64,000 nucleotides of DNA, from positions 124,001-188,000 of the forward strand of contig JBAOKB010000070.1 in NCBI GenBank assembly GCA_037044905.1, in the 5' to 3' direction. Source of the DNA: Hortaea werneckii (taxonomy: Eukaryota > Ascomycota > Dothideomycetes > Mycosphaerellales > Teratosphaeriaceae). Below the pieces are notes generated by a model that had not been told where the DNA came from, made no database searches, and saw only the letters and a program-made list of their open reading frames with translations. The translations under genes were made by a program, and so were the position numbers. Positions 22,154 through 33,001 of this stretch are shown one piece after another (position 1 is the first letter of the stretch; each line of letters starts with the position of its first letter).

Positions 22154-23883
22154 ATGTTTTTCTTGCGCCCTTTGGCGTTCACACTGCTTCCGCAGCTCTC
22201 ATCATTCGTCTGCGCTGCACTCCCGTGCGCGCTCACCGTCGAGACCAAAAATGGCCCTATTCAGGGCCACTTGGCCGAGAATCGTAGCGACGTGACAGAG
22301 TTTCTCGGTATCCCCTTTGCGCAGCCTCCGGTAGGCGACCTACGATTTGCGGCGCCGGAGGCTTACGAGCGTCGTGGACTTCATGTTGCCGATAAATTCG
22401 TGGGTATCGATTCCACCTACCGTTCATGGTCTCGGGACTGACAGGATCGGCAGGGATTGTGAGCCAATCGCCTCTTATGCATTCTTCCCTTCTACTAACA
22501 GCCCTTCAAGCGACTGCCCACAGAGCTCTAGGCCGCCATTTGACCTGGGGTTCCTCACTCCTCAGGCTCAACAGATCATCGACTTCTTCAGTGGTAACGC
22601 AGGAACTAAGCGGGACGAGAACTGTCTCACGCTAAATATCTGGACGAAGACCATACAGAATGGTCATGGATGCGGAGGACGCCCAGTACTGGTATTCTTC
22701 TATGGCGGAAGGACGTCCATCGGCACCACAAATTCGCCATTCTACAATGGTCAGTACTTCTCTGACGCAGAGAACGTCGTTGTTGTCACTGTCAACTACC
22801 GGCTGAACATCTTCGGCTTTCCTGGGGCACCAGACAATGTCGATAACCTTGGTTTCCGGGACCAGCGTCTTGCCGTTGAATGGGTGCGCGACAACATCGC
22901 GGCATTCGGCGGAGATGCATCGAGAATTACCATTTTCGGACAGTCTTCCGGCGGGGTTGCAGTTGACTACTGGGCTTTCGCGTACGCTGAGGATCCCATT
23001 GTTAGCGGTCTCATTTCGCACTCCGGTAACGCCTTGTCCTTCCCAATGAACTCTGAAAACGTCACTCTCAGTAACTGGTACAACGTGTCAGCGGAGATGG
23101 GATGCGGCTCGGACGGGAATACCATTCCTTGCATGCGCACAAAACCCTGGGAAGACATTGAATTGGCTGCCAGCAAATTACCGTCTGCGCGAAGCAGCAG
23201 CCCCCTTCGATCAGTGCCACCCTTCTATCCAAAGCCGGATGGCGTGACTGTTTTCTCAAACTACACGCAGCTGGCCAAGGAAGGCAAGTTCGCCAAGGTG
23301 GTAAGCATTTCTCCTCCACCATTCGCCGCATCGGGCATCGTCTGACCCTGGTCCTGACTCCTCTTAGCCCTACCTTCTTGGCAACAATAATAATGAGCAG
23401 GGCTATTACATGATCCCCGCCATCGCCGCCGGAGCCAATGTGACGGAAGAAGATGGCGACGCATTCTTACTCTCCTCTTTTATCTGCCCGAACATGTTCC
23501 AAGCGGAGCAACGACGAGCTCACGGCGTGCAAGCCTGGTATTTTGAATATTTCGGCGACTGGGACAATCTGCGCCTCTACAACGGCAGCGGTGCCTACCA
23601 CGGTGCAGATGTCGACACGGTGTTTGCAAATGCCGATAATGTTAGCGGTGAACCGTCATCTGAACCCCAACACAACATGGAGACGGTGATGCAACACGCA
23701 GGAGCACAATTTGCAGCAGATCCAGAGAAGGGCCCGCTGAAACTAGGTTGGCCGGTATTCAAACCGGGTGATGAAACTCTAGTTCGTTTGGGGTATGAGA
23801 ATCAGCCGCGTCCAGGGTTTGTCCATCCAAGCATGTACGATGCGCCTTGCTCGACAGTCGGGTTTGGTGCATACGCAACATGA
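22154..23883 (+). CDS. Secreted type-B carboxylesterase, three exons
   Basis: An alpha/beta-hydrolase of the carboxylesterase/cholinesterase family with an N-terminal signal peptide (hydrophobic run ending SSFVCAAL). Landmarks in order: FLGIPFAQPPVGDLRF, DENCLTLN, oxyanion loop FFYGGR, nucleophile elbow GQSSGG (catalytic Ser), GNNNNEQG carrying the acid Glu, and AYHGAD carrying the catalytic His. Intron 2 is firm (23301-23367, GTAAGC...CTTAG, phase 0). The first junction is not: the frame changes between 22400 and 22523, and the only pairing I find that keeps phase with standard sites is 22400-22523 (GTGGGT...CCCACAG). This skips the cysteine usually found just after this point. With it the protein is 512 residues, normal for the family. 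A frameshift or other splice there is possible. Confidence 0.75.
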
Positions 23884-25268
23884 CATGGAGTATTAACGTC
23901 GCAGGCGCATGGCAGTCTCTATCGCAACTCCCGTTCAATTGCGAGCATATGAGTACTTATCTTAGATATGTATTTACCATGTCTTGGTTCAACATGGCTA
24001 CGGTGCTTCCAGTCGCAGTCCTCGACCATTTGAGTCCTCAGCACATTTTTGCGTGTTTCAGGCTCCTTCTGTGACCTTAAGTGATGAAACTTTCCCATGT
24101 GATACCACAGGCACAGATACCATACAAAGAATTGGCATGATTTCTTGTTAGCTTTGAGCTTTGAGCTCAATCAAAGTAGGCAATCTTCCGATGTCGTCAC
24201 ATATGGCTAGTCGCGAAAGCACGGGTGTCTCTCCCGTAGCGACAGTATCTGAAGGTCGAGGAGTTTTCCACTCAAGCACGAACAGCGTCGTAGGTGAGTA
24301 AAGTCAATCATGATGCGAGGCAATTTGCTTATCACTCCAAACACATGCGAAGTCGGAGCCGCAGTATAGCGAGACAAGATCCGCTCGTCCTTTCGCGGTC
24401 TACGATATCTCTATTGCGGCAAGCTCGAGGTTCGTCTATATGTGGTTACAGAACAACGACTATACTTTAAGCGGGTCGAAGGGACCATAAGAAGGTTCGG
24501 TGGAACATTGTTAGTCGCACGAAAATTGTTGAATGCTTATTACGGGCCTAGCTCGCTTAGCTCCTCATCTGCTCTCTAGCTAATGCACGCTCGGGTGAAA
24601 AAATGTCGCGTATGCCACGGGCGTGTGTTCCATACTTTGGCGCAACAACACCGCAATGATGCATAAGAATTCTGCCGCACGAAACAGAAATATTTTGTTC
24701 CAGGGACAGTGAGAAAGCCCAATTTCAATGCCATACACCCTGCGTCTGAACGCCTTCATATGACCAAGCACAGTCAGAAAGATACAAGGCTTTATTGTTG
24801 AATCTGAGATCCTCCCTCTCCCCAATTAGGTTCTGTAGTACGGCTTCTTCTGGTCTGCATATGAACACTGGACCAACAGTTCTTGAGTAGCTCTTTTTTC
24901 GATTTTTCCCCTCTCTTAGCAAAATTTTAATTGGATGTGCAGGATATGTCATTTTGATCTCGATTTAAAGCGGCTGATCGTAAAACCTTGTAACAGTATG
25001 TAGTAGTTTGTGGCAGCGTTTGGCCGCCGATGAAAGCCGGATACATCCGCTAGTATCTGGCACGTGCAGACCATTGAGCAAAGGCATTCCCGCTCCTCCC
25101 GACACTGCTCGGTACAAGACAGACCATGTAGGCGAATGATTCACTCGCTTACGAATAAGGTATGTTACTCTGCTCAATCCTTTCTAACGTCAATTCGGCT
25201 TTCGTTTGAACGTACGGCTAATCCAAAGTTTTCTTAACACTTCCAAATGCTGCATAGGCCACGTCAGG
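23884..25268. other. Intergenic, no gene seen
   Basis: It lies between convergent carboxylesterase and permease genes. Only short frames without domains. Confidence 0.35.
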
Positions 25269-27446
25269 CTACTTTTGATCTCGCTTAACAAGAGCCACTG
25301 GTCCGTCATACACCTCCTTCCCCCTGGTTACATAATAAACAAGAGCAATGAGAAGCACTCCAACAAACATCACGCTTGCATAATTGAAAGTTTCGCGGTC
25401 GACCTCCCTCGTGAGGGGAAAGAAGGCGAAGACAAAGAGTGGCAAGACGAAACAGAAAGCAGTGATGTTGATCCACAGGCCCCACTTCCCGAGAGACCAG
25501 CGTCGTGGCGGCAGAGGAGCTCCAAAGAGTCGACGCCAGATGAGAGTTCCAATAGTCACAAGGTATGACCCCAAGATGGCGACGGCGCCAAGAGAGCTAA
25601 TCGATCGCAAGGCGGTGGTAGACCCAATGTTGATGAGCGAAAGAAGTAGAACAACCAGAAATGAGACGAACACAGCTCGGAGGGGGATGTTCCAACCGGG
25701 GCGTACCTGCAAAACGCTGTCAGCATCAGTAACGAGGGCAGCATCGCTTTTTTACCTTTTCAAGCCAAGTGGACGCGGGGAGGCCTTTATCTCTAGCAAA
25801 AGACCAAAGCTGACGACTTGCTGTAGCAACTTCACTGAAGCAGCAAGAGATCAGGAGGATGATGACGATAGTGACCATCACGGACGCAGCAGCCTTGCTT
25901 CCAGTGGCGTTATAGAATATCTGCACAAAAGGCTCTCCCGTCCTAGTTTGCAGCACTTCTTCAATGTCACCAGAGCAAAAGGCAAGAGTCGAAATCACCA
26001 AGATGCCGAGGCAAGCATTTGGTGCAACAGACCACATGATTGCTTTCGGTAGAGTGATTGATGCATCATGCAGTTCTTCAGCTATACCGCTGGTGAGTGA
26101 CTGGGAACATGTACCGAGTGATTTCTTTATGACTTACCCATGTGCACCGTACAGTCGTAGCCGATCAAGACATTAAGTGGCGTGACCATGCCTATTAGCG
26201 CCGCCAGTGCTGTGGTGTCCCACCCTCCAACGTTCGTATATTTGAACAGCGCCACATCTACCGGCGCTCGAGGAGCCATAACCCAGAGTGGGATGACGAC
26301 GACGAAAACACCGCAAAGGTGCAGAGCCAAAAGGATACCTGAATTCCCCAGAAGGCATTAGTCAGGCGAGCTCGCAGAATGATATCAAGCTTGACGGGCA
26401 GACCTTCGATGAGTGGCAGCTTCACTGCAAGGACTGTGTTAAATACAACGGACGATACCACCACCGCAATCGTTAGCAGTGTCTGGTGCTATCTCTCTGC
26501 AACGTATGCTTCATGGTTTAGAGAAATTAGAGCTTGGATGAGCCCGCCGACCATGAAGCAGACGCCCGCGAGATAGACTTGCCATCCGATGGCTGAAAGC
26601 CAGCCTGATGTCGTCTGTTAGCAGGTTTGTAGCAGCTTAAGATCACCTGGAGAAACTTGCCGACAAGATATGAGAGAGGCTTTTGCACTCTACTTGACGC
26701 CTGCAAGGAAGGAAAGGAAGGGTCAGATCATGTCTAGTGGGTGTAGTGAGAAGACCCATCTGGAGACTTCAAGAAGGAGACACTCACCAACTCTGAGACC
26801 CAGTGATATCTGCGATCTGAGTTAGCAGGAAATTTAACCCGAGAGCGGGGGAAGGACCGAAGATAGGCAAAGTGACACAGTCGCTCCTTACTTCTCTTGG
26901 GTCCTTTACGACACGACCGACTTACTGTCCTCCGGCAGTTGGCGACCTGCAAACCGTCAGCTTTCCCTTCCGCCTGGACTGCAAAAGACTTGAACTTACA
27001 TGGACGCTAGCTCAGCTAGACTTGCGTACACGAAAAGCATACCGCAGGCGTCGACGAGGAAGCCTGATGTCTTTTAGCACTCATTCCGGTCAAGAGATTT
27101 TCGCGAAATATACCCCAAAAAAGATTGGGCGTGCCACCGTCAGTTAGAATAAGTTTGAACAAAACCAAAAGCACTTCCCAGGACGCCATAACGGTACTGG
27201 CAAAACCCAACATCGTGACAAATTTAAAGTTGCGCTGTGCGAACATTAGCTCCAAGTGTCCACTCGCGCCATCTGAGGTTTGTTCATTTCCATTACCCGC
27301 AACTCTTGCGTCTTCCCTAGGGCTTTCATATCTCTTTGGTCCGCCGCCGTGCCTCTGTACTTCGCCTCTACTTTAGGAGGCATGTTGTTTCCCGAATCGT
27401 GCTCGCATGTGACGGTATTGGAGCCGCCTTTATCCTCAAAAATCAT
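25269..27446 (-). pseudogene. APC-family amino-acid/GABA-type permease, ten exons, one internal stop
   Basis: Exons run 27446-27297, 27234-27114, 27063-27000, 26946-26926, 26809-26788, 26700-26661, 26604-26404, 26338-26138, 26081-25756 and 25706-25269. All phases agree and the total is 527 codons, the usual size for fungal GABA/choline/amino-acid permeases with 12 membrane segments. Landmarks: TMLGFASTVMASWE near the start, LFVYASLAELASM, TAGGQYHWVSEL, WLSAIGWQ, KLPLIEG, IPLWVMAPRAP, CTVHMAEE. Codon 178 (26491-26489) is TAG exactly where the family has Trp in the ER-W-HGTLL motif; nothing else is broken. Intron 6 (26660-26605) is of the GC-AG type. The stop fits a single G-to-A change on the coding strand (CpA to TpA on the other). 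So this is a very young null allele, a strain-specific pseudogene or a sequence error. Confidence 0.8.
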
Positions 27447-27969
27447 ATTTGCGGCTGGTACAAGTATGTCGCTAATGGTTATATGCCAAAGAGTTGCACG
27501 ACAGGTAGATGAGAGGCTGCAGAGGCAGCAAAGACAAAAGCATGCTAAAAAGAGTCTACTAGAGTAGGACAACACCAGCCGACTTAATATAAGAGGCTCA
27601 ATTTCCCCTCTTCCCAGTGCTCGATAAAATGCGCTAGATTAATTACCCCACCCCTTTTAGCTTTGCATAGCCGACCTGTAGCATCCTGGTCTCCGGCTTC
27701 CGGTCCCCGGAGCTAGCAATCGTATTGCTTGAAACGGTATAGCTTCATGCAACAGTTCATGGAAGGCTCCTAGGGTTGAAAGGCATTAGGCCTACCACAA
27801 AGCGTTTAGATAACCACAATTTTCCCGGAAGTGCCGTAACCTCCCTGCTGGGGGTTGCAGTCGGGCCCATGTGAGGGAAGGGCTTGGTTTTACAAGGTCA
27901 ATGCTCTTTATATATCCGTCATGGCAGGACCTGACCTTGCCGTGCTGTCTCTTAGCTCCACCGTACACT

Positions 27970-29281
27970 ATGAATAAAGCACCGCCTGGCTACTATTTGC
28001 CTCTCGAGACCGTTACCGAAGACGATCACACTGCTTGAATACTGATCTGGGCAGCATTAGGATCTGTCGTGTCGATAATTTTTGTCGGATTCCGCGTGTT
28101 CTGTCGTCGAACAACGGGTCGAAATTTCGTTGATGACGACCTGACATTGCTCGCTGCGACCGTGAGTCTTTCCATCTCTAAGAATGAGGGCACGTTTGCG
28201 TAAGCTAATGAATCGTTTAGATTGTCGGTGTCGTTTAGTCTACTGTCACTATTAGCGCATGCAGGATGGGGCTTGGGAAACAGTCAACGTTGCTTAATGG
28301 AAAGACGCAGCAAAGCGTTCAACAGGTAAGATTGAGCTAACGGATGGCAACGGCTGCGCAAGCTAGTGCTAAATATTGGTAGATGACACACCAACTTTGA
28401 CCCAACAAGAGAGAACAAAGACTCATACAAAACGCCCACTAGATCGAGACTCAGTTTCATTCTGTTTCTTTATAACCTAACGCAGCGACAATCGAGGAAG
28501 CGAGTCTTCATCGCCTCCTGCGTCACTGTCGTGACGTTTACACTAGCATCGTTACTAGCCTTTGCCTTCCAATGTGAGCTTGCGCGCCCCTGGGTAACTT
28601 ATAGCAAGAACTGCGAAGATCTTGTGAGTCGATTCTGTTCGCACCTATGGCGTTGACCCTATGCTAAATACAGAAGCAGACATCCAGATGGCTAGTAATT
28701 TCTGGCTTCGACATCGCTCTTGAAGTTGTCTCTACTGGAGTTACAATGTATCTCATCGCGTCTTTACAAATGGGAGAGACTAAGAGAAAGCTGAAGACAA
28801 TTGTTTTGCTCTCTGCACATACACTGTACGCTTGCGCGCCCGTTTTGCTTCGGGTACATGCATTGCTAATTGCTCAAACGGTAGCACTATCGTTCCTGAA
28901 GCACTACGATGGACCCACCTTCGCAAAAGCAGCTTCACCGCCGACCCAACCTCCGATGCTGGCTTCTTTATATGGTCGCAAATCGCCATGCACAGCTCAT
29001 TGGTCACGACAACCTTTCCTCTACTCCTGCCAATGTTCCACGATTTCAAAACACATTACGGAGGTTTAGGCACAGCAGGTTTACTGAACAGCAACCAGCC
29101 AGAGAACTCGCATCAGCTAGAACATCTGTCGATCAGAGCAAAGACGAGAGAAGAAGATGCGACTCCCAGGAGGATCGGGGAAGGGCAAGACGAGTTCGAT
29201 GCGTCGGTCAGTGGCGATGCGGCGAGCGGCAAAAGTAACTGCCTTTTGATCACGAAAGAGGTAAAAGTTAGGCATGAGTAG
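27970..29281 (+). pseudogene. Broken fungal rhodopsin-domain membrane protein gene
   Basis: From the ATG at 27970 the reading meets TGA at 28036, continues as a good helix (ALGSVVSIIFVGFRVFCRR) and DDDLTLLAAT to a GTGAGT donor, resumes after CGTTTAG at 28221, and meets TAG at 28236, where Gln is likely. Later pieces are RLSFILFLYNLT, an AFQCELARPW region, LVISGFDIALEVVS, FFIWSQIAMH, TTFPLLLPMFHDF and a tail ending ITKEVKV. This is the usual order of the fungal rhodopsin family. The frame changes between about 28820 and 28840, and the region around 28380-28450 is not readable. Both early stops can be explained by C:G to T:A changes. Confidence 0.7.
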
Positions 29282-30075
29282 TACGATGGGAGTTTGCGCC
29301 CGGAATCTTTCTGACAGCAATGGTGCCATTCAGGCGATCCCAGCTGCACTAGTGAGTAGCAGCCCACAAGCCCAAGGTCTTGTAGAGGCAGAAAGATCCG
29401 ACAGAAATGATGCGAAAACTATTATACTGTGTCCAGAACGGACAACGGGGAAAAGCTCTTTAGGGCAGAGCAGGCCGTAGAGACATGAACATTTCTGAAG
29501 CCGCTTACGTACTTTTCTCCCTTCCTATTAATCATCTCTGTGCCCTAGGTTTCTGCGTCCTCTGCGTCCGTACAATGCCCAATATCACGTTGCCAGACCC
29601 AATGAAACTGTCACTAGCTTAATAGAATAGGTGTTTGGTCGGTGGATACACATTTCCATACACCTCAGAGGTGAGTTTCCCCCGCTCTATAGTTCCCCTC
29701 GTTACATCAAGCTACAAGGCAATAGCTGCTGGTACTTCATCAGTATGCTCCAGTTGGCGAGCAAGCTCGGTCACGTGAAGGTCTCTGTAAGGCGCCATCA
29801 CCACCACCATTCAAAGGCTATATGCTTCACATGGCGTGGTGCCCATCAACAAGTCAAGAACGGCGATGTCTTCGGCGTAGCGCTTATTGCAGAGAGCACA
29901 TCCAAGATTGGGAACAAAAATGTTTGACAGTAATGTCAACAACTTCGGCTGTAAAGAGCTCGCTAAACGCGGCCCGCTTTTGTGACGTAAGGCAGTGCAT
30001 CAACCTTGCCCATTCAAGGTACGAGGGCTGCACTGATGGCATACATGCTAGTATTACGGACTTGTGTTTGAGATC
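29282..30075. other. Intergenic, no gene seen
   Basis: Only short frames, with no domain recognised. Confidence 0.3.
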
Positions 30076-30602
30076 ATGTCAAGTGCTACGGTACGGATCC
30101 TACGGGAAGTGGCATCGCGCCAGGACTGCGAGGCAGTCGCCAGATGTATACGCGAGCAAGGCACTCCCAAAGAGCAGGACCCGACCGCAGCAGTTTTCGC
30201 TCAGAACGCCTATATTGTAAGTACTGTCTACTCTCGTCATGGCCCGAAGCTGCTCATAACAGCAAGCAGAAAAAGCGATCGGAAATTGAGGAGTATTGTC
30301 CAGGCGCTCAGCCGATACAGTCAGACATAGTCGTCTTTCAAGCTCCGCCGCAAATGACGCCTCAGCCATTCGGGAATGAAGGCGATGTCTGCTTTGCCAT
30401 CGCTCTTACACCTTGGACACCTGAAACGGGTTCATTCATCTTCTCTACTCGCGGTGTTCAGGAGGAACCGCGACTTGAGCCTGGGGATGGCGTACTATGG
30501 CCCGGAGAATGCTTGACAAGCCGTGGTTCCGGACAGGGCGGTATTTTCGTCCTGATAAAATTGGTACCAGGAGTCAGGACCGGACAAGCTACACAAGGAT
30601 AG
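30076..30602 (+). CDS. Two-exon orphan protein, unknown function
   Basis: Exons 30076-30216 and 30267-30602 over a 50-nt intron (GTAAGT donor, phase 0) give 158 residues. The C-terminal half is rich in predicted beta strands (IQSDIVVFQAPP, GDVCFAIALTPW, GSFIFSTRGV) and contains LEPGDGVLWPGE, faintly like the turn of cupin or 2-oxoglutarate oxygenase barrels. Metal ligands are not evident, so I do not assign a function. The coding 3' end overlaps, tail to tail, the end of the minus-strand gene at 30495. Confidence 0.45.
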
Positions 30603-32397
30603 GCCAAATGCTTCTTGGTCAGCCCAGGCCGAGCTTGGGAGTGGTGTGGCTGGTGGCAGTAGATTGGGCTGAGATGGTACGTCGCACGTAGTGCTCTCAA
30701 TGCCCAATGCCCGAGGGTCACAGGTCCCAATTCCTTCGCTCTCTGACGTGGCATCACTCGTGAACTGTCTTGGACGGCACGCTTCCTCAGAATTTGAAAG
30801 GGGAGGTGCACAGAGCCCTAAGAGATTTCGAGCCACTGCGTAGCTACTAACGTTAGCTGTATTCCCTACTGTCACAAGAAGTGACATACCTGGTACCCTT
30901 CGTCATAACATAGGTGGCTGGGTCTATGGCATACTCTAGGCTCAAAGTCTTCCAAGTGTCGTCTACTCCCTGAGAGAGCATGGTGGAACACCACTTGGCG
31001 ACTTCCTTTTGGCTCGAATGCGACCGACGATGAATCTCACTCAATGGACCTTCAAGTGACTGGCCAGCAACAGTGGAAGCTGTGCATCGGTCAACAGAAC
31101 GATCCCCTCTGACAACAAATGTACGTACCTGCAAGAGCGGTGCACACGTTATATGCCTTCTTCCCTGAACTTTCACTCAGACTATTAATGAGAAGGATGA
31201 GGAAGTTGCCAATCGCGCGTTCTCGGTACCGACGAGTACGTTCTGCGGAGGTGGTTTTCTTAGTGTTCCATCGTGGAGGTCTGCCTTTCGGTGTGTTTTG
31301 CTCCTGGTTGGCTACGACCTGAAGCCAGCTTACTACGAAGTTTGTGACGTTGCTAAGAAGCATTGACGCGCTGTTCAACTCCCTCCAGCTGTGTATCGCA
31401 GTTTCCAAAGACAGGCTCTGGTTGTCTGGTTTTGCGCCAATATCATTTGTCCAGCTTCGCTGAGAGTCGGGGTTCGTCTTACAGTAGGTGGCACCTGCAA
31501 TCACGCAATTGACAAGACTGTTGCCCAAGACGCGGTCTTCTTCGCTGTAACAGATGTCTTCCAACCGCGCTTCGACCTCAGGTGAGACATTGACCTGCAG
31601 TGTCGAAAGTTCGACTAGTGACGTTCGTTGTTTCTTGCTTGCTTGCTGAGGCGCAGGGCTATCTTGACTACCGCATCCACGCTTCTTTAAAGGCTTTTTG
31701 AACATTACGCCGTCATCGATCGGGCTTCTGCCATCAGCAACATCCTGCTGCCAATCTCGCAGCTTCAACTTTTTCTCCCTTGAACTGGACACATTATTCG
31801 GCTTCCGCAACTCTGTGTTGGCAGTACTTGTCGCCTGGGGCAGTAGACGTGGCTCGGCTCGCGCGGCGTGTTGCTCGTAAGATTGGCTCGATCGCGGCCG
31901 CTTTGTATTGGCGGTATTACTGGCCCGTCGCGGTACAGACGTTCCATCCTCGGCCGGAAGTTGTTTGGAGGGCGCATGTTCTTCGAGCGATTATGTACTT
32001 TCATCAACACAGCACAGCTCACTTCAATCTTGTCAATGACGCGCCTAGACGAATACCCTCCGTGTACTTACACTTCGCATTGCGTAAAGTTCCAGCAAGA
32101 AATCTGATCAATCTCCTTGGCGATGTTCTGCGATTCCCGTATAGCGTGCTCAATGAGATGCTGAGCACTTTCGAGCCTAGACGACACAGCAACCTTAAGA
32201 CGCAGTCCCCAGAATAGTTGATGTGGATATTCGCTATTAGCGAAAGGCCGCAAACATAACCAAATCTCGATTCTCGATTGGAGAAATATAGAAGGAACTA
32301 TGATGTCGATTGCTTCGCCGGCTTGTGCAGCCCATGATTGCAACAAATCGTCACTGTTAGGTGCAAGACCCACCTGTTTGACCTTTTCGACGGCCAT
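30495..32397 (-). CDS. Multi-exon orphan nuclear-looking protein, unknown function
   Basis: The coding frame from about 31960 to 31129 is long and in one piece. It starts basic, with low complexity (PRRASNTANTKRPRSS, KKLKLRD, KKPLKKR), then helical (VSPEVEARLEDICYSEED, FLILLINSLSE). Two downstream introns fit well: 31128-31080 (GTACGT, phase 1) and 30889-30847 (GTATGT, phase 2). A first exon from the ATG at 32397 (QSWAAQAGEAIDIIVPSIF) ends at a GTAAGT donor near 32070, but its acceptor is not settled; the CCAG near 31920 keeps phase. The basic stretches suggest a nuclear protein. No domain recognised. Confidence 0.45.
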
Positions 32398-33001
32398 ACC
32401 AGTCAGGTCTGAGTGCGAACTGGCCTGAGGCGAGTTACGAGAGAGGTACCACAGGTATAAGAACAGTCCAATGACAATCGAGCTTAGCTGTCGCGCGCGT
32501 GGCGACAGCTAAGGTCGACGGTGATTGGTCATTGCGCGAAGCGAAGTTCACAGCTTGAGACCCTCAGGGTTTCTTTGAAGCTCAGGCCTCCATTCCTCCT
32601 GGCGCGTTGCCCTCAGCTGACCGAAAGGAAATCTATGGGTCTGAGATAGGAAGACTCCGGACCGCTGCATCCCACGGTAATGTCCCCGAGGTACCGCCTA
32701 CCACCTCTACAATGATGCCCCACGCGTCCTCACGCGTCCGACAGAGTGACCACCTTTTTGTAACGATGATCCATGAGTTAGCTGTAGGAATGGGATGTGT
32801 CTCTGGCGGGTGATCAAACAGCAAGTTCACATCACTATCTCGGTTACAAGATCATGCAAAGTCGCTGCGTCCTATTGGTTGAGGGCGAGGTTTAGCGAAG
32901 TTCGTAGGAACTGTTATAAAGATGGCGACCACCGGTGTTTGCCAGGGGCCCGGTTCGGAACAACACTTCACACCGCGGTTGAGTCGAGTTTTCACACCAA
33001 C

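Noticed and set aside
22632..23021. Minus-strand ORF inside the carboxylesterase
   Set aside because: Antisense shadow of a well-supported coding exon.
25384..26052. 222-codon plus-strand ORF
   Set aside because: It is antisense to the permease exons, whose protein homology and splicing are clear.
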